A DNA stretch of 64,000 nucleotides from Casuarina equisetifolia (Eukaryota > Streptophyta > Magnoliopsida > Fagales > Casuarinaceae). Shown one piece after another: positions 23,601 to 35,900 of the stretch (positions are counted from its first letter, which is position 1; each line of letters opens with the position of its first letter). Made by a program: the position numbers and the translations under genes. The stretch is from the NCBI GenBank assembly GCA_028551475.1, contig CM052360.1:18712501-18776500 (forward strand), written 5' to 3'. The notes below the pieces were generated by a model, which did not search any database, was not told where the DNA came from, and was given only the letters and a program-made list of their open reading frames with translations.

Positions 23601-23981
23601 AACTTCAATAAATTAAAAGATATATTTTACATCTAAATATTATTAAAGGATCATATCTTCCCAGGCTTTTGCACTTAACACCACTTACCCATGAAGTCGT
23701 TCGTGATTCCCCCGAAGGGAGTCACCAAGGCCAACAGCATCCAAGGCCTTCCAAGCATTTGTCCACGTCGTGAAGGCAAAACCTGTGATCCTCAAACTAT
23801 CCGAGGATTCTAAAACCAGGCTTCGAATACCCAACCTACAGGATACTTGCGTTATAACGATTCTCTAAAATATGACATGATACTCAAACGCAAGAAGAGA
23901 AGAGTACCTATGAAGTCCCAAGGATGTCGTAAGGCCAGCAATTCCAGCTCCCACAATCACTATGTGCTCCAGTGTTTCCAT
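20694..23981 (-). CDS. FAD-dependent monooxygenase (MO1/CTF2-like), copy C
   Basis: Six exons: 23908-23981, 23689-23835, 23421-23489, 22853-23018, 21394-21622 and 20694-21250. They are the same lengths as copy B, summing to 1242 nt and 413 residues. Family motifs are intact: GAGIAG at 11-16, GCDGVNS at 156-162 and [15 protein letters not shown] at 292-306. Predicted role as for copy B: FAD/NAD(P)H-dependent hydroxylation of an unidentified small molecule, with no targeting signal visible. Intron 4 again starts with GC. Differences from B are scattered through the protein (for example RGVHRK versus RCLQRR after GEHEV), with no stop or frameshift. The head-to-tail arrangement with B at about 5.6 kb spacing shows tandem duplication. 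Intron 4 carries an extra 0.4 kb insertion absent from B. Confidence 0.88.
22165..22540. repeat. Extra insertion in copy C intron 4 with an internal repeat
   Basis: Copy B intron 4 passes directly from the CACCTCTCCTATT region to TTTTTCTTATCAAGCA (16725-16795). Copy C has about 375 bp between the same landmarks. Inside, two diverged direct repeats are visible (about 22190-22320 and 22400-22520: a reading of ATTAAAGT, TCAC/TTACTTAT, AAAGGT, CACTTTTAATATG). It could be a small transposon relic; no clear termini were found. Confidence 0.5.
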
Positions 23982-24027
23982 GATGTTTTGGCTACTTTTT
24001 TTCTTGGGGGAATAGGAAACCTTCCTT

Positions 24028-24035
24028 CTTATATA
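24028..24035 (-). promoter_or_regulatory. TATA box of copy C
   Basis: TATATAAG on the minus strand, 47 nt upstream of the ATG at 23981, in the same context as copy B. Confidence 0.65.
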
Positions 24036-25929
24036 TTATTAGTACAAGAAGATGGTCGCATTACTAACAAGGATAAGTGATCAAGCGGGAGGAAGTCTTG
24101 GATAACCATAAAGGAAGTGGTCGATGTTGAAACCTGCTTGAAGACAAAACAAAGTCGATCATGGCTGGCCATGTGCTCTACTTCAATCATATGCCACAAA
24201 TTTAGAATTCATGAGTGCTTCATTTTTTCTCCTCGTTTTTCAGGTCCCAGCAATTTTAGTTATTCTAAAGCTGATGGGTGAATGCCCCCTTCCCCAGATA
24301 ACCCCAGGCTGCTGCCGCTAGAGAAAGTTAAAGTTAGCAGGACCCGCTTGCCTAAGAACTGCTCCTCACACTCACTGTATCTGCCGAAAGCAAATATTCC
24401 CAGCTTTTGGCATAATTTGTGAGACATGATTGTTTTCGTCCGAAGAGTCCAACCAAAACTTTGACATAACGTGTGAACCACATCAACGGCGGCTATATTA
24501 GCAGCCATAATAGACTATTAACAACTAAAAAATTAACAAAAAAATTTCGAACAAATAATAATTTAATATGCAGTAGTTAAACAATCATAAAATTGAAATT
24601 ATTTTGATATGTAATCCTTAAAAAATCATAAAGTTAGTTTATTTTCCATTTTTAATTAAATATTTTAGGTGTTATCTAATCTCAAAATTTGAATTATGAA
24701 AATCAGTAGTGATTTAAAACTAATTGACTTAAGCCTTTGATATCAATACTTCCAATGCCATGTTTTCTTCTCTCTCTTTTCTGAGCTACTATAAAATGAG
24801 AATTTCCTTGTATAGATCTCTTAGCTCCAATGCCGTACATATTTAATTAATCTTAGTCTCCTCCCATGATTGCGTGAAATCTACACACCTCTAAAGGAAA
24901 ATCTCCCTGTGAAAGACGGTTTCTCCACGCCCAACCATTCTCCCACCACTGAATTCACTTCATCACACTCAATCAAGACCATGATTAATTACACTCACGA
25001 ACTATTCATAGTTTGGCTTTCTTATTTAGCCCATTTCGGTTCTGTTCGATGCATTCTTACTCATTAAACAGGAGTTCAGCCGCATGGAAGAGAGACTTTT
25101 CAGGATAATTGCACCAGTAGACGAAAAATGGTCCATTCGGTAATATTTTTCCCTTTAATCTAATTGGGATTGTGCATCATAGTTCCTTTTATAGGTTGAG
25201 GTAACTGGTTGGCTATACAAGTGTAAACTGTAAGATAAGCATGGAAGAATGATTACGGGTCTGCGTCATCTGGTATGAAGACAAGCTACATTATTATGTT
25301 TTATTTATACAATCTATTTTCAATTATGAAGATCACCAAAACCTCCTACGTGAATTTGTATGGTTCTTCGTGCATGTGCGGTATGAACGGGGCCAACCAG
25401 TCTTTTGGCTTCTTGTGTCGAGAAGACGAGTTACTTGAGGCTCATTGCTTCCCACCTCTCCTATTCAATTCAGGTTCGATACGCTATTGGTAGTTCATGT
25501 TTTCATCTCTTGCAAGGCAGTTGGTTCATGCTCTAACACAAAAGCAACAATAACATTTAATCATTGAACCAACATACAAATAAAATAAAGGACAAAATGC
25601 AAAGATTATCTTTAGATTCTTGAAGTGCCAAGCTTGTGTTTGATTTGATTAAGGGGTCTTTCCAAGGATTATTTTATCATTTGATTGAAAAGCAAAAGTT
25701 CAGCCGACGCAGGCCATTATATAGCACAAAAAAGGGTCTACATTGCGGTCATAATCTTCCTGATCAGTGATCGAAATAAGTGGCCATCTACTACCACAAA
25801 AGTCCGAAGAAGAATTTAAAAAGAGAAAATTGATGATAGGGGCAGGTCTAGGATCATTTACAAGAGCCTAGTCTGGCGTCATTTACGAGAGCCAATTATC
25901 AACTTCAATACTGCAGAGGCAAAATCATA
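24036..25929. other. 5' flank of copy C
   Basis: Homologous to 13271-14930 (upstream of copy A) for most of its length. It contains the exon-5 relic at 24901-24978. 25730-25840 is a decayed match to 19262-19370. No open gene is visible. Confidence 0.65.
24901..24978 (-). pseudogene. Relic of monooxygenase exon 5
   Basis: Same relic and position as 14113-14193 (it aligns to CTCCCTGTGAAAG...TTCACT). It is more damaged near the exon start and has lost the acceptor. It therefore predates the duplication that made the A and C flanks. Confidence 0.7.
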
Positions 25930-25932
25930 GTT

Positions 25933-26064
25933 AACCCATTATAAGGGGTCCATGTTTGTGACGAAGGGAATCGCTAGCTCCAACAGCATCTAAGGCCTTC
26001 CAAAGGATGTTGCCGGACCAGCAGTTCCAGGTCCTGAAATCACAATGTCCTCCACTATTTGCAT
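25933..26064 (-). pseudogene. Monooxygenase exon1-exon2 fusion relic
   Basis: From an ATG at 26064 the minus strand reads an exon-1-like FAD fold (VEDIVISGPGTAGPATS; Gly motif GPGTAG). At about 26000 it jumps directly into the second half of exon 2 (ALDAVGASDSLR...), ending in a stop at about 25933. Intron 1 and the first half of exon 2 are missing. No downstream exons follow in phase, so it is a fragment of another family member. Confidence 0.78.
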
Positions 26065-26997
26065 CTCGATTGCTCTACTATCTCCTCATAAAATTCTGTC
26101 CTCTTTTGTTTTCCTCTTGGTTTTCAATTACCAAGCAAGAAAAAGGCATTCTGATTGACACATGAATGATGACAAATTGTTATAGTTTAAAAGTAATTGA
26201 TCTTATCATACGAATAAGCTTTAGCGTTTTAGTTCAATGGTTGAATTCAGTATATGATTAGCACTTTCCATAATGGTTAGATTCCTTACAGTAAATAAAT
26301 TTGCAGTGTCTATCCCTTTTTTAACAGTAAAAGGTTCCCCTTCGGAGCCAAACTCCTTTTTAACAGTAACAGTTCTAAGAATCACCTCGGCAATTGGAAA
26401 GAGAGCGATGGATCGTACTGTTCATTGCGTTTGCTTTGGGCGTTAACCATTGTCCCCGTCATTGCATGTTTTCATCGACATGTACTGACCACAGCCAGGT
26501 TCGGGAAAATTTTCAAAGACCATCGATTGCATACATGATGAACCTTCGAAGAAACCAAGACAAGAGAAGCCATGACAACCAGAACATCTGGTTGGACTAT
26601 ATAGTTCAGAAGTCACAACCCAGGCACACAGCACCAAGTTGCACATAAAAGTAGAAAGGGCCACAACTTTAATCACAAATTCACTGAAACCAGTTTGATA
26701 CCATCAGCTAGTGTAATCAAGTTGACAGACATATGGTAGCCAAACAAAAGCATGGCAGTTGACTTACAATTTCATGCAATGTAACTATGCCTTTTTCGTC
26801 ACAATCTTCTGCTATTAGCAACTCATTTGCGACAACTGATGATAACTACTTATTTTACAGAGCTTCGCACCCATTAGTGAGCAAAACTGAAGACAAACAA
26901 ATGCCATCTTATCCAAACTTAGAGACGGAACAAAGCCAGTACCAATAGGCATACAGGCTACTCCTGGAGATTCATCGCATATCCAGGATCCATAGTC
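26065..26997. other. Spacer and likely 3' UTR of the splicing factor gene
   Basis: The part next to 26998 is probably the 3' UTR of the minus-strand splicing factor. No other gene is visible. Short ORFs here overlap each other and have no recognisable content. Confidence 0.5.
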
Positions 26998-29900
26998 CTA
27001 TCTGCTGTCAGGGAACTTAGCCTCATATGCCTGGGGTATCTGCATCCGTGTGAATTCTATTTTTAGTTCTACTAAATAAAATGTACTAAAAAATCTTGAA
27101 CTAATGAAGCTCTGTAGAACATGATTACCATATAGGTTGCAGTTATCATCTTTCCAGCAAACCATCTTCCATGAAGAGCACGCTGCGCACCAACTGCAGC
27201 TTGTGTATTCTCAAATCGCAAGTACACAAAACCAGCACTATTCCTGTTCATCAATATTCATATATCAGTCCCAAGGATCAGGGGAAAACAGAAGACCAGA
27301 AAAAGAAACACCAAAAAAGCAAAAGTGAACTGCACAATTAACTTACTTGTCCACAAAAATATGTCTTAATTTTCCAAACTTTGAACATTCTTCTTTAACA
27401 TCTTCTTTGATATCCAGATCAAATTCTGGTTCCGTCTGCAAAAGAGAGATCACTCAAAATAATTGTCAGCAACAAACACGAAGAAAAAGCTTCTGTAAGG
27501 ATATTATGCCCACCAACCTCAACTTTTGGATCAAACATATCCTTCAACAATAAACATTCACTTGGAACACCAATTGTATCGATAATTGGCACAGCAGTAG
27601 TTGGAGCTTGTAGACCCGCACCAAGTCCAGCAAGAGCTGGGATAGAAGCGAAGGGAGCCACACCAGAAGATGCCACAGGAGCAGCTCCTAGGACAGGTGC
27701 TGTTGGCAAAGTAAGGCCAGTGTTATTGACAGCAGGAGTGCCAACAGAACCAGCAATACTGCAGGAGAAAGGAAGAAATGTCACACCAAAAGAAGCCAGT
27801 TTCAAATACAATAACAAATTAGGCAGGGACAAACCTAGGTGCAGTCCCACTACGATCCAACTTTTGCATGAGAAGTGCTCGAGAACGGGCATTCAAAGAC
27901 TGGAAATTAAGCAAACAGTCAGCTGGCCAATGATTTATTTAAGAGAAATTAACGAGCAAATATTAATAATAGACAAATAGAAAGTTGAACAAAAAGAGAA
28001 AAAGATGACGTAAAGAAAAGAAACGTAAAACAATCTTTTTATAGAAATATATTAAATTTATGCACAAAAAATATTGTAAGATGTATAGGAGAAAAAAAAA
28101 TACAAAGAACATCGCATAATTGGAATGTAATAATACAATTTAGACAAATAAATGTAATGAGAGAAAGATAAGATGCAAATTCAAAAACATTGACGCACAA
28201 GAAGTTAAAACCATGTGTTAGTTGAGAACCATGGGATTGTCACCAAGGAAGTAATGATTTTCGGCAAGTCATAGTAAATTTTCATAACAGAGGTGATATC
28301 ACCACCACTTACAATGACCACACCATCGTAGCAAGAAGAAACAAATGCACAAAATATATTCCGAAAAATCAAAGTATTGAATCACAGAAACAAAACAACT
28401 ACAACATGCATCTTGGACTTCGGTCTATGCCAAAGGAGAGGACAGCCTTATTAACTGCTTAAAACATGAAATGTTCAGTTGAAAAGCATTCTCAAATGCC
28501 CAAAGGGCAAGGCAATCAAACAGATTTTGTCATCTTAACACCATAGCACAACCTTTCATTTCAATGAAATAAAAGGGCTATTTTCTAGTATTAACCACCA
28601 GCACCATGCCCGGTATGAACTACCAAGTAGCAGACAAGACGAATGAAATAACACCAGAAACATCAAAACACCCTTATTGGGCCTAAAAACCATATTGTCA
28701 CTTCTTTTGACAAACCTTAATGTCTACGTCATTACTGCAGATAACTGGGCCATGGCTAAAACAGGGAATAAATAAATAATCAATTCAAATGCAAAATTTC
28801 CCTAAAAACTCTCGAGTTACTTGCATAACAGGAACATTGCTGTGAGAACCAGAAAACTTATGCAACCATGATCCAGGATATTTTGGATAAACAAAAGAAC
28901 CCCCAAAAAATCAGCAGGGACCAAAAAACTCTGTTTGTCCCATGGCACAATTTCTTAGTCCTATTCCAAAACCTGGCAACAGTAAGAAAATCATCCTATA
29001 ATAAGCGGATTCAAACCTATAATAAGCGGATTCAAACAGAGTAAGGGTTGTCCAAGGGGGAATTCCATTTCTCAAATATCGGGACCCAGTCCAAAAAACT
29101 CTTTTGGAAAGCTCCCCACATACCAAATGCCTAGTCCAGAAAAATCCTTCATTAATTGCTTCCCATTGGAAGAGTCACCTATTTAAGTTTCTTTATCTGC
29201 TACCATCAAAACAAATCTACAGAAGCATTTTTTATTCAGCCTTTGATGTGAAGTGATATTATCATTATTTTTTAGTCTTTTCAACCAACTTCAATAATAA
29301 AAACATTATCGTTATTTAAGTATAAGCAGTTAATATAACCATTTAACAGACCAGCACATGCTACTACCTGAAGAAAAAAGACAGGTCGATAGCCAAGGAA
29401 ATACTCATTGAAGCACAGTGACCAACTATAATACTAGTGAGCCTTATCAAGAACAGAAGCAGTTGATGCAGTGGGAGCTTTCAGGCACCGAACAAAAGAC
29501 TCCATACATTACTTGGCACATAACAGTAGCTTCGTAGTTACTATGTAAGTTGCCATCACAGATGGACAGATGAAAACAACACAAACACTAATTGTCATAA
29601 TATTTAAACGAGACAGAGACAGAGAGAGACAGAGAGAACGTCAAGCACTACAACAAAAGAGACAAACCTAAGAAATAAACTAAAGAAAAAATAAAAAAGA
29701 AGTCTTAACTAACCAAGCCACCACCGTCGTCATCATCAAAGTCACCAGGATTCCCTCCAACGTCTTGCATTCCAGTTTGATCAGTAACAGCAGAAACCTG
29801 AAAAGAAAATACAACCAAAAGTAAATAAAGACAAATAAGAGAACTTTCCAAGCAGGATACTCTATGATTATGATTTGCAGTATGAGTACAATTCATTCGT

Positions 29901-32900
29901 ACGCCAACAATGCCCCCAAAGATTTATACAGAAGGATGTGCAAGTTAGTTAACACCAGTGACATGAAGCGGCCAGAAACAAATTCAAAAATTTATAGAAA
30001 AAAGGATCAACATAAGTCATAAATCTAGATCACCCAGCAAAATTCTTAAGTAATGGTATTGGCTGATATTCAGCCACTCAAGACAACCATGTAATGACAT
30101 TAGAGATGACAGGAAGCAGGTGTTAAAACAATCAGTATACACTGTATCAGAACGATACATGGAGCAACACTTGCACATAAACATTACAGTGCTGAACCCA
30201 ATAAAGGAAAAGGAAAAAAGGACCTTCAGAAGGGGAAAGGAGGAAAGGTGGGGAAAGCGGGAGGAGGAGGGGAGCAAATATATGACTAGAATTACACCAG
30301 CTCTAGTAAACAAAATTTCAAACCAAATGAACCCGATTATTTTCCATGCACATTCAATGGAATACAACTGACATTATCCCTTCCATTAAGGTGATACATT
30401 TTCTTACCGACATCTAAGAAGGGAGTAAGAAAAAGGCAAAACAAAAAAGCGTCCTCCTTGTTTTGATGCCAAAGGTGACAAGAAAATGCGAAGCCAAAAC
30501 TTCACACAGAACATGAGTATTAACAAAGATTTGCTCGCATTACCTTGATAGGCCGACCTGCAATTTCCAATTGTTGATTCAGAGACAGTGCATTTCTAGC
30601 ATCTTCAAGGCGTGCAAACTGGCATAAACAGCTGGTCAGATAGCGCATTGACACTGAAGGAAACTTAACAAGCATCTTACACGTCCAATGTATATCAGTA
30701 GATGCAGAAAAGAAGATCACATTATCGTATTATACCATTTCAAATAGAAATAAGAAGCTACATGCATGTTGATCAACCAAGGCGAAGCACTGACAGTATG
30801 TTTTAGTATAATGGCTTTACAGTTAAGCATGCAAATGATTTCTGTCTAAGCAACTAGGGGTGGGGCATTGTCAGGTAGTTTCACTGACATATGTATAGTT
30901 GGTATTACCAACCTGAACAAAGCCAAAACCTTTGCAGTGTCCCGTTTCATCAAGAGGCAACTGCACCAGCTCTACTTGACCAAATGCTTCAAAAACCTGA
31001 ACATTTAGAGCCAAAGTAAAGGATCTAACGAATTTAATTAGGAATAAACATATAAACCATTCAAAGGAAAGTAACTATGAGAAGGCATGACACGATAACA
31101 AAAGGAAAGTACAAAATTAAGACTAATAAGAAGACCAAAGAGCATCTCATAGTAATGAAACTCCTTGTGTCATTTAGAAATTACAGATTTATGAGGAAAA
31201 TTGGAGAAGAGAAGGGGGGGGGGGGGGGGGGGGGCCACGGGGAATGTGGGGGTGTTGGGATCGTTAGAGAACAACAACAACTGGTCTAAATAGCCTATAC
31301 CAAATTAACAGTCTCATCTAATTAAGACTAGCCAAATCTATCAACTCTGGTAACCATTCCAATAAAGTGCACAGTGGATTCTATAAATTGGTTGCCAACA
31401 AAATATGCTTACCTGACGAAGATCAGCTTCTGTCATGTTGAAATGCAGATTGCCAACATACAGCCTTCTAGCCCCCCCTGAATACGGGCCTATAAGCCCA
31501 CCAGATACACCAGCCACAGCTGTAGTTGACTGAACCAGATTCTTTTCAGCTTCTGATGGCTTCACCATAACTGGTTGGCCAAGGAGAAGCTGACCGGACA
31601 TTGCTATTGCCATAGGGACAGACATCGCATCATAGAACTCAATATACCTGCCAAGAAATGCACAGGATCAAAAGGACTCAAACGAAATATGAAACAATAC
31701 ACAAACACATTGATACTAAAGGCTCCACAGACAATTTAAAGTAAATGGTCAAATTGTGTTCCATCATGGCTGCTGGAGTGATCAATCCTAGACTACCTGC
31801 ACCTGGAAAGGGAAAACATGCCATTTTAACTATTACTCCCTCGGACAATAATTTAAATGACTTACAAGTTAGTAAAATCTCTCCCCTCTAAAACCAGACA
31901 CACTCAATTTACACTCAGGAAACAGAAGACTTACACGTGATCTGTCAAAAATCTGTCCCATTCCTCATTAAGAAACTAGGATCAAACACATGGATTAAAA
32001 CCAGAATGCAACCCAAACGACAGTGACTTGGCCATTTTCTTAGGTTTTAGTGCGTTTGACCTTTTCTTTCCTCCAACAGGTGTATCTGCACAATCACAAT
32101 CATTGGCTTCCGTTGCCAGCCAACTACCTCAAACCCCAAACCTTTTTGAAGCTCAATCTTTTTGAAGTAAATGTACTCTCAGCGAGCAAAGAGTTTATGT
32201 TTTCCATCTAACATATAATTTAACGCACATACAAAAGCACCAACAGTAACATCTGTGGTGGTTCAGTTCAATTTTTGCTATATGGTTTCAGCTTCTAAAG
32301 TAGACAAAACATGTAAGCCCTTAAATCGAAAACCGATTAACATTTCCCGACTTAACCTTAATAGTTTCCTCTGCAAGCAGCAATACCTACATCCGGCAAT
32401 GATACGCCCCATTGTGGAAGCTCTGGCAATAGTTCCAGGAAATAATCCTCACACATGGCACGATTAGAAGAATGCTACTAAAAGTAAATCAGACTAATCT
32501 AATGCACACCCACAGAACAATTTAATCTCAAGAGACTAAGATAAATTTCTAAGTATTTAAAAATCTCGAAACAAACTCCAGAAAAGCTACACCCATCCAG
32601 TAACAAATAAATACCTCCTTTCACCCGCCAAAGTAAAAACATCCAGGATCAACCACATATACACATTAATTCATACTTATTTTATCTTAGAATAAACCCA
32701 GTAAAAATGTCATTTATCTGTCAATATTCAAAGTACATTTTGATCTCCCAAAATCACACAATCTGTTCTTTTTTGTCAAAATCTTTCCTCCTATGCCTTT
32801 TTCCACACCTGACAAAGAGTTATCTTTTGCACGTGATGCAAAAATTTAAGACATATTCGAAAACAACAACAATAATCAACACTAAGCAAGGTTTGGTAAA

Positions 32901-35900
32901 AGCAAACTATATGTGGATTTAGATTAACTTTTTACTTCACAAGTTGTAATAATATGGCAATGCTCATTCATCCAAAATTGAACTCCTCTAATTCCCATCA
33001 AAGTTGGGGCAGAGAAAATATTTCATTTATCTGTAAACCTTTTCTCTGTTTACAATATGTATAGGCCTCAAAATCAGATAAGAGACAAGTTTCCGCTAAT
33101 ACCATATCTGCTGTTGCAGAGACTGCCGCCTTTAATACCTTCCTTTTATTAAACTACATCTACGAATGGAAGACCAATTGCAAATCTAGCATGACAAATG
33201 TAAAAAGCATAATGGCTACAATACATAAAAAAAGGAAAATATGATCAACCAAGATGTACACAAACTGGGCCATATAGGTAGATGATCATACCCAACTCCC
33301 TTTGAACGTCTTGAATTCCGATCCATTATAAGACGTACATCTCGCACCTGAGATGAGAGACAAAGCAACATAGGAACAATTACCTTTAGATTGAGAGAGA
33401 AGAAAATCAACTCATAAAGGAAAAGTGTCTCAGCGTGTGCATGCATGTGAGCAATAGACAGAGGTAAATGACATAAAAATCTCCAGAGTTGAAACTAAAC
33501 TGTCTGTCCCATTCTCAGACCTCAATTAGATTTGTGTTAAATACAACCAAAATTTATCCTTCCACAAATGCATGGTCACCTACTCCAAATTTCGTTTCAC
33601 AGCATTCCACTCACATGGATACAAATACTGAAACCAAATTAGCAATTTAGAAAGGAAAAATACAGTTAAGGCCAAGGTATTAACTCCATTGGAACATACT
33701 ACAAGATGGGACCCATAATAAATTTATACTAAAGTTCATGATCTATTATAAATCTTTATAAACGTATATGATCATACAGCTAGCAATTCTCCTACCTATC
33801 CTTAACATCATTTTGTATTCCCAGTTAGTAAGTTATGCCTACACCTACGGGATCTAAAAACAAAATCTAACACTCCACCACCCCTTCCCTATGTGGAGGG
33901 AAACTGCAATATAAGCTAGAGCTAGTTGGTCTGAAATAAAGGTCAATTTCTTTGCAGTCAATACTATTTAGAACTTCTAATCTATAGATTCCACAATTAC
34001 TAATGGCGCATCAGTAAAACAGAAGATAAAATTCAAAACAACCAAAACTTAAAAAATACCAACCTTGCCAGCTCGTGAGAAGAACTCATACACATCTCTT
34101 TCATTTGCCTTCAAACAAATCTTCACAATTTAAAGCCAAGTAAAATAAATCAGAACAATAGAAAACAAAGTTCACAAAAGAGCGAAGGGAAAGCATAAAA
34201 ATATGATGCCAAGTAAAAATGTATTTGATTACCTGGTAAGCAAATACTGTCCTCTGATCCCTCTCAGGATCAGCCTCTGGTTCAGTTGCTTCCTCCTTTT
34301 TCTCTTTATGTCGTCTGCAAGAGAATGAAAAGGTGAAATATGGAGCCAGTTGTCTATCAACTGATAAAACCGTTATCAAATAAATTCCATGGAAAGCTAG
34401 CTGCGCTAGAACACACTTCAAGTGACAACTATATTTTTCTCCAAGAAATTATAAATTTATGTAATGTTGCAAAAATCGCCCTGCATTTTAACAAAAAGGA
34501 AGAAAATGGCAGTCTGAAAATGGCAGCAAAAATTCTCCACTATGTGTAAAAGGGCCGAACCCAAGTAACAGTCCTGCAGGAAACCACACGAAGTTAACAT
34601 GAAATTACCAATGCAAGCAAAGGGTGAAATTGAAAGATTGTTTCATCTTGAAATATGATAAAAACCAACCTGGACAAAGATGAGGAAATTAATGATATAT
34701 AAAACAACATAATGATATATAAAACTGCATCATCATGTTATACTGATGGCAGTACCCAAGGACCTAATTGCATTATTGTGGAACCTGTTAAAAACTCCAA
34801 CTCCAGCAGATAAATAAAAAAGAAGAAGGGAACTTAAAATTAGGTCTACAGATCCATTTTCATTTGTAAACTCATACTAGTGACATTAGATTCCACTTGC
34901 GTAACACAAAAAAGCGGACTTGCAAAATATGCAAGTGAATCAGATCTTAGAACACTAATAGATAAGGCTTATGGCCATACTTCCAAAGTGGATAAGGTTT
35001 CTTCTTAGAAAATTTAAGTGCCTGTAAGCATGAAAGAGAGAAGAAATAATGCAGGAAATACAAAAAATTAATCCTCAGGAAAACATAATCTGAAAAGAAG
35101 ATCCAGAAGAGCCTTCAGTGGCAATGACTTCTGAAAACAAATTGCAGTCAATTGCACAGTTAATTCAAGGATGTGACTTTGAGAAGGATATAAACAGGAA
35201 AACAATCAATTCTATCATCTGGCACCATATTAAATCAATTCTTTGTCATCTAAAACCTATAATTTTATGACTCGCAATCAAACATACCAACAATAAATCA
35301 ACCTATAATATATGCAAAAGAATAATGTCCAATCTCAGCCAACAGAACATTTAATTCCCCACAGGCATCAGAAGATGAAGTGCTTCTCTTAAGCAAAGCC
35401 CATCACTCTCTCACCAGCATTTCTGCAACAGAATAAATACAATTAAGCTACTGAGTTTAAAGGTCGAGGATAACAAAAATCATAACTTGACAGCACCACC
35501 ACGGTCAAAACCTCCAACACCAAAACCCCAAATCTTGCAATGCAAGCTTTTAGAGAGACTCCAGAAACTTTAAAAGAAACATTAAAAACCCATGACCTGA
35601 GTTCCTGTGCCTGGCGCAATTGCCAGAAAGACCATCTGAAGATTGCTCTAGCATATCTGCGAGTTCCCAGAATCTAATGTTCAATATACAGAAATTTTTA
35701 ATACTGTTAAATAGTAACTCTATTACACTTAAGTACTACCAGTGAGAAAAATAATTTAGATGACAGAACAAAGACCGTTAAAAAGTGAGGTACACTTGGA
35801 GGGAAGAGGGGCCCAAAATAAGAAAACTAAGGTAGAGACAAGATGACTAGTCAGATTGACTGTGCTTCCAAATGAAATACAGAACCTTTGTTCAGTTAGC

